A stretch of 64,000 bases of DNA from Aphis gossypii (GCF_020184175.1 NC_065531.1:48567213-48631212); one strand, 5' to 3'; shown: positions 14,801-26,792, counted from the stretch's first letter. Notes: a model not told the origin generated them from the letters alone. Program-made: numbers and translations.

Positions 14801-15182
14801 TATAATTTATAGTATACTATGTCCTGCTACAACTTTTTTTCTAAATATTATATGTATATTGTGTACATTGTAGTTTACAATCACCGTGGATTATTATTTT
14901 AAAAAAATCAATAGTGATATTTCTAATTAAATACTTACGTTCTTCTTCAACTTCAATTTCCTCTTTGATGACTTTTTTTACCGTAGTTGTGTAGATGTAA
15001 AATATATTTGTGTTCGTATTTCTGTTAATTGTTGATGATTCAAGGTATTGGATGAATTGCTGTCTTAAAAATCCTTCATCTTTATTCAGAGTGTCTCCAA
15101 ATAATTTAATTGTCTCTTTTTCAGTACCAATTTCAAATACATTATTTATGCATTTTACAAACCATAATAATCTAAAGTCCAT
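1..15182 (-). CDS. Axonemal dynein heavy chain, N-terminal part (26 exons, DNAH10-like suggested; continues off left edge)
   Basis: Motor subunit of an axonemal dynein arm, expected in sperm flagella or cilia. Exons on the minus strand: 15182-14939, 14504-14306, 13556-13492, 10972-10579, 10526-10301, 9959-9773, 9588-9331, 9161-8971, 8274-8076, 7641-7394, 7230-7086, 7013-6867, 6801-6654, 6222-6101, 6023-5847, 5639-5484, 5412-5320, 5227-5031, 4965-4609, 4351-4187, 3547-3424, 2889-2494, 2418-2016, 586-438, 346-207, 127-1. All joins keep phase, except one extra base in a poly-A run in exon 2; without it the exons total 5,256 nt, exactly 1,752 codons. The start is ATG 15182 (MDFRLLWF), because the frame of the upstream ATG stops. 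Family-typical stretches include LRTIWVLSPYF, RRSIEKSKFQRWEFD, SGSIFW, DDLDLG, LKNEALKPRHWKEM and VQQKWIYL. The long stem excludes the short-tailed DNAH1/3/6/7/12 group. DNAH10 is my best match from memory, not proven. No AAA module lies inside the window. Confidence 0.9.
707..1850 (+). repeat. Dispersed non-coding repeat family, copy in dynein intron 23
   Basis: Starts with TTTTAGATTTTGAGTAGAGC followed by AATAAATTTATTGC and a T run. This matches the head of the copies at 11640 and 61890 (TTTAGATTC/TTTGAGNNGAGTGATGAATTTATTG, then a T run and GTGTAC). The interior has the same AAGGTTCNTCATAAGT and TTGACAAA words as the copy at 11640. No ORF. It accounts for the unusually long intron between dynein exons 23 and 24. 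The right end is approximate. Confidence 0.6.
3424..10972 (-). other. Dynein exons 4-21: DHC N-terminal region 1 (tail / stem)
   Basis: About residues 170-1347. This is the tail that binds intermediate chains and neighbouring heavy chains. Landmarks: exon 8 (9161-8971) LRTIWVLSPYFGKDINM; exon 9 (8274-8076) MLDVWSAEYLETRRSIEKS and RWEFDKCVLF; exon 10 (7641-7394) QFLNILGSDLRSV; exon 12 (7013-6867) LPISGSIFWVRMLFDKI; exon 15 (6023-5847) MENLGIVLPGEIQMLL; exon 19 (4965-4609) ESCIYCLSE and NKYLKK, continued by exon 20 (4351-4187) WKRFKFLWKGSK. The intron between exons 4 and 5 is only 52 nt (10527-10578). The exon 16 donor (GTCAGT) was chosen on phase and is the weakest join. The overall sequence looks divergent from vertebrate dyneins. 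Confidence 0.85.
10973..13491. other. 2.5-kb dynein intron 3, mostly repeat
   Basis: No credible exon was found here. About 11640-12800 is a copy of the dispersed non-coding repeat family described separately. Two overlapping antisense ORFs at 12905-13159 have no family features, and the plus-strand one ends in a Lys-rich tail typical of chance reading of AT-rich DNA. The remaining sequence holds short AT-rich runs only. Confidence 0.6.
11640..12800 (+). repeat. Dispersed non-coding repeat family, longest copy
   Basis: The head at 11679 reads TTTTAGATTCAGAACGGAGT and is followed by GTGTACACTATAACTTGCC. The interior has repeated modules of the type 'TTTGAAGTTTAGATATTGACAAAATTCGT' then 'TTTTGTAGTTAAAAATGTAT' then 'TTTTCCATAAGTTTCGCTTA'; the same order recurs at about 31510-31700. 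No coding capacity. It lies inside dynein intron 3. Confidence 0.65.
13492..15182 (-). other. Dynein exons 1-3: start and Lys-rich / acidic N-terminal linker
   Basis: Exon 1 (15182-14939) encodes residues 1-81, beginning MDFRLLWFVKC. Exon 2 (14504-14306) encodes a low-complexity piece: a Lys run from the poly-A tract, more Lys after HHQD, then an acidic Ser/Asp/Glu segment (SGDSPATDTDNESDDG). Exon 3 (13556-13492) reads AIQMADEDGVKKYSEKLFKK and ends in donor GTAAGT. The low-complexity part is probably a flexible spacer and is not family-conserved as far as I can tell. The A19 run at 14450-14468 puts the two halves of exon 2 out of frame by one base. Confidence 0.75.
14450..14468 (+). repeat. 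19-base T run (A19 on the coding strand) in dynein exon 2
   Basis: On the plus strand 19 consecutive T lie between GGTG and ACTATCAG. In the dynein frame the codons before it (S-D-S) and after it (H-H-Q-D-K-K) join in frame only if the run has 18 bases (or 15, 21). Confidence 0.85.
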
Positions 15183-17448
15183 TATTCCAAAATGTATTTT
15201 CAAAAACTACTGCAGCTTTATCCATAAATTAATTCATTAATTCATTCCAATATGAGATATTAGTGTAAGAAATACGTCAGGAGTTTATTTTAAATTTAAT
15301 TTTTCTTTGGTTTAGTTGCGCTTATACTACATTCCACGGTAATTCTAACCCGAAACTACAAACACGTGCTATTTAAAGTAAACATTTTAACTTAAGTTGA
15401 CATAAAAAAATAATTAAAATACCTAATGTTGATACTTTTAAAGGTACCTACTTTAGTGTTACACAATATAAATACGGACTCTTGTATGCATTAGTGCACT
15501 TATACCTTCTCATTTACTATTGTTTATAGACTATCAACAAAAATTAAATCGATAGGTATTTTGTAAAAAGTATTTAGTAGACAATAGAAACATCCAAAGG
15601 TGTGTATATACACTATCATCTGTCACGGATAAACAACAATATAAATAACCTAGCAACATAACGAAGAAAATATTGGTCCGTAACTACGACAGGTCGACTA
15701 CTTTAGCTCTATTATGTATAACGTTATTTTGTTCATAAAAATATATACCTACTGAATAATAGAAGTAATATTACTAAACTAAATAAATAATAACGTAATA
15801 CCTAATGATCAGTTCAGTGTAGTTCATCATGTGTTATTAATATTTAATAACAGGTAATCTTTTTATTGACGTAGGTACTGCTTACTGCATGGAGGTATAA
15901 TATTATCGTATTTAGATATTATTTAATGAAAACCCATTTAAATTGTAACTATTATAATAACTATTATTACTTATTATTATTATTACCTATAAATATAAGT
16001 AAGACATGTTTGTTATACCAAATAAAATAAATGTATAATAGATGAACAAAAACACTAAAAAAAATATTCTGGAAAATTATATTATTGTAATGTAGGTAGG
16101 TAACCAACAAATTAAATTACATTTACCTAAATAAACATTTAAATTATATAACTTTTACATTTTAATGATTAACCGTAAGCTGTAATATTATGTTATATAT
16201 TTACTATTTATTCATGCCTCCAAAATCGCCTCTATCGATATTACAGTAATCTGTAACACACATTGTTGTTCTTGCAATCTTACTTTTTCATAATATAGAT
16301 ACCTATCTAGAATCTCTACTGTTTCATAGAACATCGTGGAAATAACCCACCTACCAGTTACCATCTGTAGCCTATAGGTGTTTATACTTCGATCTTTAAC
16401 TAGGTAACCTGGCAGTAAATTGAATCTGGTTGGTAGTTGGTGGTAGGAACCAAAAGCAAATATCTAATTAGTAATTATTTATAATATAATCTAGAAAAAT
16501 AAAAAAAAAAATTAAAGAAAATCGAAAAATTTACACAAACTCAGTTTTAACAAAATCTATAGACTATAGTCAATAGGTTTAGGTATTCTGTTTTTTGCTG
16601 TTAAAGTATGAGAGCTGCATACAGACTTGAATTTTCCATCAATTACCTATTAAATATTTATAATAGTATTTTCTAGAATTTTAGATAAAGCACAGTTTTA
16701 AAAATATTTCAGCTATTTTTGCTTTATTTATAGATGTAATAATTATTTTTGGTTTTGTTTGATAGTATTTTTGTTACCGTAAAATGGGACATCATTGATA
16801 TGGCGGGGTAGGTAACTTTGATTTTTCAAATAAATTTGATAATACCGTTATCATATTTTCATCAATTAGTCATAATATAATATACATATTTTAGTCAAAG
16901 GAATTTAAAACTTTTGTACAACTTTCCTTATAAGCTGTCTTTATCCTAGTTAAAAATATAAAAATTATTATACCTACGTATCTATCAAATGTTAAACAGT
17001 TAAACTAATATTCGAATACTATTATATATAATCCTATTTTACCTCACCAATTCTGTATACTAATTACTTAATTAATAACTAAGATATAGGTATTGAGTAT
17101 TCAATTTTAAGCTACAATCTACAAATCTACGTAAAAATTAATTTTTTTTTAATTTTTAATTTTATTTGTTTCTTGCTTTAGATTAAAAAAATAAAAAAAA
17201 TAAATTGTGGTTGGTACTATATGTTTGGTTTTGACGTCCCTTTCATCCACATTCAGTATTCTAAAGATATAGCAGCCAACTGGTGCTACCAATTATTATT
17301 TGTATATATTTTATACATGCTTTATCCAGTCAAAATTAATAAGAATCAGAAAATTATCATGTTTAAATCATGAACGGATAATATGAAACTAGAAAAGTTT
17401 AAAATATTGAAGAACAATATAAGTAATTCTTATTTAACGTCAATTATA
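15183..17448. other. Intergenic region between the dynein start and the ITPRID-like gene end
   Basis: AT-rich DNA with no open frame that resembles a gene. The dynein promoter and any 5' UTR must lie here on the minus strand, but I cannot place a TSS. There are short TACCTA-type words, and many short A or T runs. Confidence 0.6.
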
Positions 17449-17467
17449 TTTATTTAATTGTTTTATT
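17449..17467 (-). promoter_or_regulatory. Polyadenylation signals of the ITPRID-like gene
   Basis: Two AATAAA hexamers on the minus strand (17454-17449 and 17467-17462) lie 68-86 nt after the stop codon. Confidence 0.55.
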
Positions 17468-17534
17468 GTTCAATGACTACATTAATAAATAATAATATTA
17501 GTAAACATTACAAATCAATAATAACAAATTCTAA

Positions 17535-20500
17535 TCACAATGTTTTCTTATTTAGTAGTTGGGCTTTCATTAGGGCCAATTCATTGGCATTCTGTTCAAC
17601 GAGCTGCTCGAGTCCTCGAACCCTCTGTAATATCAATTCACACATGTCATGACATGCGGTTGGATTTTGAGCTCTGATAGTTAATTCAGCTAATTGGCTA
17701 TTTAAATGTGTCTGATGATGAAGTAGAACAGTCATCTATAATTAGACAGAAAAAATAAAGTCAACAATATAAAGTTTAGAATAAATATTAACAAGCATGT
17801 CAGAATGTTAGAAAAATTAATGCATATTTGATATTTAACTTTATGTAATTATTTAATTATTATAAGCAAGAAACTTAAAAATGCAAAATATTTATTTATT
17901 TGGGGATTTTATACAGTTTATTTTCTTCTATAAAATAAAATAGAATTTACCTGTCGAACAATTATTGCTAATTTGTCTACATCTGAATTTGAATCTAATA
18001 GGTCTGCCACATGTTGAACTTCTGCTCCCAAACAACTTTGCAGTTCATGGTGTACTTCGTCATCGGTAAGCTTATTTAAATAAACGCGGAGGGCAAGTCT
18101 TAAAATTTTACACTGAAGTGCACACCTCTATTAACATAGATAAAAATTATTTATAAATAAAGTTTCTATACTTTTGTATACAATAAATAAAATGGAATGT
18201 TACAATTATAACAATAAACAAACTTAACAATGAAATACTCATATTCTTTGAGAATAGACAACTAAGAATTTGATAATTTGTACTTTACTCATATAAGTGA
18301 TATAACTATAATACAATTTAACAAAATGTTCATAATACAAACAATCTTTATTGGGGTGTAATTTCGGTTTTTTTTTATTGTTGGTGCAAACATTTTTGCC
18401 AGCCACTTAAAATTGTTTTCAGGTCACTATCATGAACACTTCTTTTTGTGAGGGTATCAAGGGGAGACATATCTCCTTTGCTTCACCTTTTTTGCCTTCT
18501 CTGTCTATCATTGTTCTACACTTTCTAAATGCTTTGTCTTCTACTTCTCCTTAATTCATACCAGTTATTTTAATGTTATTATCTATTCTATCTAACCAAA
18601 TCTTCCTTTCTCTCTTTTTCCTTAAACATTTATTTCCAAAATTAAAAAATTAAATACATAATTAATATCTATCTTAAGTACTCTTATATTGAAAAATAGG
18701 TGCTAAAAATTAATGTATTATTAAATTCAAAAATAAACCATTGACATTTTTTTAATAACCAGTAAGAAAAGAAATTATTCAAAGTTGTTGTTTTCGGTAC
18801 TTAAAAATTGCGTCCCTTACCTATGATATCTAAAATGTATAAAGGCGAAATTATTGATTATTATTTAGTGTTATAGTATTTCCAATTCAATAAAAACGAT
18901 TACGTTAAAGCTTTGATCATTTTCTTGTGAGTTAGGTTCTGTAGATCAACACAATTATTATCACAATACAGTATTAACGGTCCACTACTCTACACGTGTT
19001 ACTTTTTTAAAAACTGATTATGGCGAGTGAAATGAAAACTATGTACAGCGGAAAACAACAGAATTTATTAGTAATTGATGAGTATAAATTTTAATTTATA
19101 TATCTATATATATATTTATTTATAATATTTTTAACCTACCAGTAGTAATAAATATTATGTAATTATTATTACAGGCAGTCCTAAGTCTATACAAAAATGG
19201 GAAGGGAAATGTTGTTAACTTTTTAAAATTTACGAGACGTATCTGGTATGCATAAAAATAATTTGGGACGCAACTAGTATGACCCCAAAAAATAACTGGG
19301 ACACAATAGTATGACCCCCAAAAATACCTGGGAAGCAATTCGTATGCCACTGTTACTTTATCTTAATTATATCATTAATTTACCTGTTCTGCAGAAAGGG
19401 ACATAAATTGATCTTGAGGCACAATATTAAACGGACAACCTAATACCTATAAAAATAAATAATAATTAATGAAGAAAAATTAACAATAGTACATATTTAA
19501 ATGCATATTAGTATTCTTAGTATTTTGTTTTTAATTTAAACAAACAAGACCTTTAAATTTTTAATTTGTTTAAAATTAGATGTCAAAATATTGTTTATTT
19601 AGGCCATATTTGAAAAAATATATATTTTTATGCACACAAGTTTATATTATATACCTACTGTAACCTAAGCCTTAAAGACTTTATCATAACTTATATTAAA
19701 TTATAATAGATATAAAATAAAATAAGTTTAAAATATTTTACAAGAACATTGAAATACTTTGATCCATTAAAACAAAAATTGAAACACACAAGAATTTTTT
19801 TTATACTTTTCTTTAAATAATTTGAAATATATTGTGCATTTGTGCATTATGTAAAAACAAAATTAAAATATTTTAAAGAACTAAGTACTTGTATGTCATA
19901 TAAAAAATATATTAATACAAGTTATGAGCCCAACTATTTTTATTATATAACATATGTAACTATAAACGAAAAATATTTAGTTAATGAGCTAATATTAACT
20001 TACATTTAATCTCAATCTCAGATTACATAAATCTTCATATTGTCTAAATAAGTTCTGAAAAAAAAAAATAATTCTTTGAATAGAATAAATATATTATAAA
20101 AACAAAAAATAAAAAAATAAATGTGTTTTTTATAGTAATTTATGACTTATTAACTAAGAATATTATATTTTTTCAATAACAAAAACTGGTAAGAGTATTA
20201 TCCCTCACACCAAAATTTATAATACTATATTAATATATAATTTGAATACATACACAAAAATTAAAATACAGCTAAAAATAAAAGTCTACATTACTTTTAT
20301 TCAAGTACATTTACAATAAAAATCATTAAATTTAGATTTTTCTCTCAATTTTTGAATAATGTTGTAGTTATCTAACATGATTTGAAAATTTTTTGATATA
20401 GTATATGTAAACACTTGTGCAGTGGTTTTAAAATTGTTTTATAAAAATGTTTAAGACTAATTTTCTGGTTATTATTTAATTTTTTAAATAAAATCTTGTG

Positions 20501-23500
20501 GCCGCCATATCAAAAGAATACTCACGGGGTACCCAGTTTGAACATTTCTAAACTAATGCATGGTCAGGTTGCCTAGTTACCTAGGTATCAAGTAGGGTCT
20601 CAAGATTTTTATTTTTATTGATTTCAAGTAATTTGTCACAATTGTGTACTTTAAGCCTAAATATAAATCATTGTACTTGCATACCAAACATGTGCTAAAT
20701 TTAAACTGTTTATATTTATTGTAAAAATAGTATAATTGTATAATCCTCAAAATTAAGTTGAATTATAATAACTTACTTTAGAAGAAACATCTTCATTTGC
20801 TGTTAATTCATTTTCAGTTAAAGATATTAAATTGGTTTGTGCACATGATGTATCAGCACTATCAGATGCTGCACCTGAATCAACTTCTGAACTCGCTTTA
20901 CTAACATCCTGACAAGGCTCGACTATAGATAATAAATCTTCTAAATCTCTTTCTGGACTATAATCTTTGTCAAAAGGTTGACTTGAATTAAATATAGGAT
21001 TTAAATTGTCCATTTTGGTATCATTTTTATGTATATCAATCGACAAGCTATTTTCTTTTTGAATCTGTGTATCTGAATTTACTGACGATGATGAATCAAC
21101 TTTAAATATCACATTAGTTTCTTCATCTAAGTGTTGAGAACTCTCATCAATAATAGTTTGAGCTTGCTCATTAATTACTTTTGAGTCAGATGGTATTGGT
21201 AAACTAAAATTTATAAATCAAAATAATTAGAGTTCAAACTGTATTAATCTTTAAATATAAATTAATAAATAACATGTATTCAAATAATTGAGAAATTAGT
21301 TTTAGAAACTTTAACCAACTTTTCACTATCAGCAATAACACTAGATGGTGGTGTTTCTATTAAAGTCCCGTCACGAGTTAACACAAATGACTGCTGACCA
21401 ATTATTAGTCGTCTTGACATTTCCGGGGACTTGTCACCACCTTGACTGTCAAGCCATTTACGATTATCTGGAGTTAATACACTACCAGGTGTACACCTAT
21501 GAAACATAATAAAACATTCAAACATGGGTAATTATAGTAATAAATAGGTTACATATTTTGCAATTTTAACTGTTAAGTGTATTTAAAAATTTATCTTATC
21601 TGTAGTTTTATAATAATATAATTCACTTATATTTAAAGAGTTACCTAATGTTTATGTAGGTTTATTAAAAAATTTTTTTAGTTATTTTATTACTTAAATA
21701 AATTTCATATTCTGTCATAATTCCTATAAAAAAACAAAATGTGGAGGAAATAAATTTAAAGTTTTTTAATCACTACTATCAGTAAGTTATGGTATATTCA
21801 CAAAAAAATATGAAACTATTTTTAATTCAGATAATACATATACAATGCATGATACAATCGTTACCACAATACCACTGTATTATATTATATTTTATACATC
21901 ATAATTTAAATTATTAAGAAATTATTTGTGTTCAAATTTAAAATAAATACTATCAATTATTTTAATATGTTTAGTTACATGTTAATATAAATAATAAATG
22001 CTATTAAAATATAAAAATAGTAAAAGTGATAATTTTTCATCAAAAATTATACACACTATATAAATCCTCTGTATCATAATATAAAAAAATAAATAAATAA
22101 TTTTGTTAGTCATTCACCTCTAAAATTATCATGTATATTTTTCTCGGAGATTGTTTCTTTATTGAATTTATATTTAAAGATTATTAAATGTCTATGATGG
22201 AAGACATTTTGAAAGGTTTGTTAAATACCTAATTTTTGTAAGAATGTTTTCAGCAGCTTTATTAAATCGATTTGATGTTTGTTTTGCACTTTTTTCTGTC
22301 AAATGTAGAGATTTATTTGTTGGGACCATGACTCTTGAAGAACCTTTTGGGCACGTCATATCGCGTTCGTGTTCTCGAAGTTTTTCCATGATTTTTGCAA
22401 CTATTACTGATGGGCTCGCATGTGGTGGTCCTATAATAAAATTAGAAATTAGAAACATACATTTAAAAACAAATTAAATGTACACACAGTCATTTATGCA
22501 ATAAGCCTGCTTTAAAAAAATAGCAATTTCAATCAATTCAATTATTTTCTTTATTTTATAAATACTAAAAACGCGTATAATTTAAAGATAAATGTATAAT
22601 TGAAAAATAGTAATAAAAGTTGATATAGAATGAATAAAGAAAGATATTTTATACTATTAATAATCAATGATTAAAAATTAATTACGAATGCTTAGTATAA
22701 AATGTGATAATTAAGCTTTTCTAACTAGATATTAGCACAAAATAAGGCGAAACTTAATATTCAGCAAATGTCTATAGCTAAAACAAACTTATTAAACCAT
22801 CTAATATAGTCATTAAAGAGGCACAAATATATTTAACAAAATGTGTATTAAATACTTAGTTATTTGCAATAACAATGCTATACTAATTATTATGAACTAT
22901 AAAAAGTATTTTAAAAATGATATAATAATAATACATAATATAAAAGCAAGTGATTTAAAATAAATTTTGTTTAGTAAATTAAAAAATGAATATGGTTTAA
23001 GTATAAATATAACTTTATTACTTAGTGATTTCCTAAAAAATAGTGCCAGGTTGCATGGAAAATTGATGAATTTAATGGTTCAATAAAATTCAATAGATCA
23101 ATCACAAACCACTAAATCATGTTTAAAGGATCATTACATCATCATTAATTCATTAAATACTTAGTGATTGTTCATGCAAGACGCTATAAATCTTTTTTAC
23201 CAATAACTCATTGATACTAGTAACTTAATAACTAATAATACAAAAAGATTTAATAATTAACTTTTAATAAATATAAAAAAATGACACAAATAACTCACTA
23301 ATTAGTATATTAAAATTAGTTAACATTTTCAATATAATTAACAATAACACAATCATTGAATGTTCAATCAATTGTATTAATTTGATTATTTCATATCTAT
23401 GATACTTTTTCTAACTATAAAAAAATTTTTTAAATATTTTTTAAGTATTTTGATAAAATAATAAAATAATAATAATTTAACAACTATGATGATTTCAACA

Positions 23501-26500
23501 AATATTTTAATTCTATTAATGATTATTCCAGGGACGCCATTTAGGGGGGGGGGAAGATACTTTAGCATCTCTATTTTCTTTAACATCTTATTGATAATCC
23601 ATACAATTTACAAACACGCGACAATGGCTGATGCATAAAAGTTGAAATATATTATAACCAATATTAAACCAGGTTCTTGCACTTAAATTAACCAGAACTC
23701 AGAACACCCCTAAAAAATCAAATACCTGACACCCATATATAACATCCAATAGTTTTTTTTCTAAGGCACACAAATTAATAAAAACTTGAATAAAAAAATT
23801 TGGTTAACATGAAACCCAAATCACATTTTTATCTTACAATCTATTAACATGTATTTTGTATGGTTGGTTCAATTTTGTAATTAGTTATTTAATAATAACA
23901 ATACTAATTAGTAGTTACTATTAATAGGAATAATTTTATAGTCAATTATAGATATAAATACTAAAAAAAATGTCTTAAAATAACTTGAAAATAAAATCCA
24001 ATAATAACATTTGATAATTAATTCTGATTAAAATGAATCACCTAATAATTAATATTAGATAATTTATTATAATTAATAATTTTGATTTATTACTTTATTA
24101 GTATCAAATTAGACCAAATAATGCCAGTAGCAGTATAAAATATAAACATGTATTCGATATGGTGTTAACAACTAAACAACATATTGACAGTGATAATGTT
24201 ATGCTTTAAGTTACAATTTTTAAAATAGTAACAGATAATTAAATGGGAACTCCCAAAATGAATAATAACAAGGTACATATATTTAAATAAGTAGCAAGAA
24301 CTCAAAAAATTAGATTACTATAAACAAATGTCTATATAATTTTTGATTGCATAGTTCTAGAAATTTATTTTTCTCAAAAAAAACTAATATAAAATATTAT
24401 ATTGTTATATTCTAGACTACTGAACATCCATATGATCCAAAATTAATCCAAATAATATTGGTATGAATACCCAAACATAAATTTGCTTAAATTTTTTTTC
24501 AGGTATTTGAACGCCCAAATACATCCAACTCCTAAAACCCAAATAAATTATCTAGTTGCAAAGCTCTGATGAAAACCATAACGATTAAAATATAATTCAT
24601 ACATGTAGAAGTAATTTATACTAATTATTTATAGATGTATATTATTAGTATGCATGACAAAAGCTATTTTTAACTTTCTGATTATTTTAATTCACCAAAA
24701 TATTAAATATTTAACTCCTTAACTCCTATATGTATACAATATATACATAAAATACATGTATTTACTATGATGAAGAAAAAGTGACATGACAATGAACAAA
24801 TAAGTCTGTCTAAATTTTGACCCACTATTAAAAATCCAAATGGCGCCACTGAATTAAACAATTTAAAATGCATAGAAAGTATTAAAAAAAGTAATTGTAA
24901 CCAAATAATGATAATGAATGAAAAATATTTAAAATATTTAGTTAATTCGATATATCAAAAAATGTATTTCTTCAATAAAATTAAAATGAAGTTTATATGA
25001 TACTCAATACTACTACTATTAAGTTATAACATGCAATAAAATAATAAAGAAAATTGAATACAGCAATAAAACAATCAACAAATTTGGCACAACAGCTGTA
25101 GAATGGACTTACATAGTACAATTGTTTACTGAAACACCTGTAGATTGATGTTCCATCAATGTACCTGAATGAAAAGATCTTCCTTCATTAATTTTTGTTA
25201 ATGAATAAAAATTTAAATGGATTTTTGACTAAAAACTTTATATAATATCAATATGAATGTAACTAACTATAAAATTAACCTACCAGTTAATCCACGGTAA
25301 CCCCATAATCCAGATTCATACATATAAATTAGTTCTTGTTGGTGTTTTAAGTACTCTTCCACAGAAACTCCTTTAAGTTGGGATGGCTGTAAAAATCGCT
25401 TTGGAACACGTCCATATTCTCCATATGTAGTTGATTCAGTTCCACCACCAAATCCTAGACCTAGTAATATTTCTTCAGGATCTGGTTTACGGGCATTTAA
25501 TAATTTGGAATCAAAACTAGAAGTTTGGCTTTCAGCTTCTGATGGTGCACGTACAATATTACTTTTATAAAAAGTAAATAAAAAATAAAAAAAATAGATT
25601 ACAAATATGTTTAAAAACATCTTACTAATAAATTCATCATTTTAACTTCTGTATATCCATGTTCATAATCATAATTAATATTATACTTTATTATTATAAA
25701 AATTAATATTAATATTAACTATTAATTATATAATATACCTACATGTTTCAAGTATTTATGTAGTTTATAAGGTGTATGTGGTTTTAATTAGGTATATTTG
25801 TAAAAACCTATAGTATAATAAATTAAGTCGTATAAATTGTAAATCAAATTCTATGATTCATAATTTATGAATACATGATAATTTACTTTTCAAACATTAA
25901 AATAATGTAGATCAAATTTCAAATATTATGTATGCCATATGCCATTTGGACTATTTTAATTTAGCTTCAAAGTTATTAATTCCAAATTAAAATACAAAAT
26001 TTTGACTAGAAGCTTTATACCTACCTATATACCTATAAAAGTACTATGGTGTTATTTGATAAATGTTTTTAATAAGATTTTTTATTCACTATCATAAAAT
26101 CAACATATTATAATTACCAACACAAATAAACAAATATTACCTTTCAGTTGTTACAGTGACATTTGGAATAGTTCCGACTCTAGATAAGTGTACAGCTACA
26201 AATAAAATTAAAACAATTAGCTAACTAATATTTTATAAAAATATAATATGTTCAACATATTTTACGTTAAAAGTTGATTGTGTAATTAATTATTTATTTC
26301 CAATTATTGAAACACACAAAGTATAAGCAATAAATATTTAAATATAACCTTCTATTTTTAAATAATTAAATTTTGATTAGTATAAATTAAAATTAAATAC
26401 TTAAAATAATACCTTCTGCTCCTAATGTAAGATTATCAACTTCCAAACTGTTTAAAAGTGTAGAAGATTCTACATTATCAAAATCTTCTCTAAAAATAAT

Positions 26501-26792
26501 TAAAAAATGTAACAAATCATCAAGTGAATTTTAAAATAAAAATTACTTTTGATCAACAGTTGTTGTTAGTGAATCTACCCATTCTTGTATAGTAACAGGA
26601 CTCCTATTTCGAGGTGTAGCAGAAGGTGGTCGTTTTAGTTGACCTTCATTAGTTTCTTGAATAATTTGTTCATTGATTACATATTTATCTTCCAAATGTT
26701 CTACCATTACTTCAGGAACTTTATCATTATCTTGGGCCATTGTAGTTGTATTTTCATCATTCGATATAATTTTTGAACCTTCCAGAAAACTT
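17535..26792 (-). CDS. IP3-receptor-interacting domain protein (KRAP / TESPA1 / ITPRID family)
   Basis: Exons: 26792-26547, 26489-26413, 26195-26141, 25561-25284, 25164-25138, 22430-22229, 21496-21320, 21203-20777, 20054-20004, 19446-19384, 18127-17951, 17735-17535. From ATG 26740 (context ACAACTACAATGG) the joins give exactly 643 codons with stop. Near residue 58 is VTIQEWVDSL. Residues about 137-195 hold the family signature DPEEILLGLGFGGG, GRVPKRFLQPSQLKGVSVEEYL, known in KRAP/TESPA1 to bind IP3 receptors. Then SPSVIVAKIMEKLREHERDM, a Ser/Asp/Glu-rich middle, and a C-terminal helix likely to form a coiled coil (RVRGLEQLVEQNANELALM). The family ties IP3 receptors to actin near the plasma membrane. 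Coding sequence could begin further upstream, since the first exon listed opens at a splice acceptor. The donors of exons 5 and 7 were chosen on phase. Confidence 0.82.
18390..18625 (-). pseudogene. Degenerate non-LTR retrotransposon 3' fragment in an ITPRID-like intron
   Basis: Read on the minus strand, the segment gives a Lys/Arg-rich piece of the type RKTWLDRIDNNIKITG, then frame-broken EDKAFRKCRTMIDREGKKGE. This resembles the C-terminal tail of LINE reverse transcriptase polyproteins (R.. W.D.. ..D). Several stops and frame breaks are present, so it is a dead remnant. Family assignment is tentative. Confidence 0.4.
19264..19350 (+). repeat. Degenerate ~33-bp tandem repeat, about 2.7 units
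   Basis: Units start at 19264, 19297 and 19329. Each opens TGGGANNCAA and continues AGTATGACCCC(C)AAAAAATA. It lies in the intron between ITPRID-like exons 10 and 11, and the minus-strand ORF over it simply reads the repeat. Confidence 0.7.
22431..25137. other. Largest ITPRID-like intron (2.7 kb) with hAT-like termini
   Basis: No exon is needed here if the phase-matching donor at 25137 is used. A hAT-like end, CAGGGACGCCATTTAGG, starts at 23529. An inverted partner ending at 24851 is the reverse complement of CAGTGGCGCCATTTGG. No matching 8-bp target duplication flanks this pair (gattattc versus aattaaac). The rest is featureless AT-rich sequence. Confidence 0.5.
23529..24851. mobile_element. 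Possible non-autonomous hAT-like element (or two separate ends)
   Basis: The termini CAGGGACGCCATTTAGG (23529) and, inverted, CAGTGGCGCCATTTGG (24851) agree at 14 of 16-17 positions, a typical hAT TIR form. Interior of 1.3 kb with no ORF. A G10 run directly follows the left end. The absence of matching target duplications leaves open a composite origin. Confidence 0.4.

Noticed and set aside
14841..15203. Dynein start at TTG 15203 or at the upstream ATG near 15220
   Set aside because: TTG is not a plausible eukaryotic start, and the upstream ATG frame stops after 17 codons; ATG 15182 is in frame.
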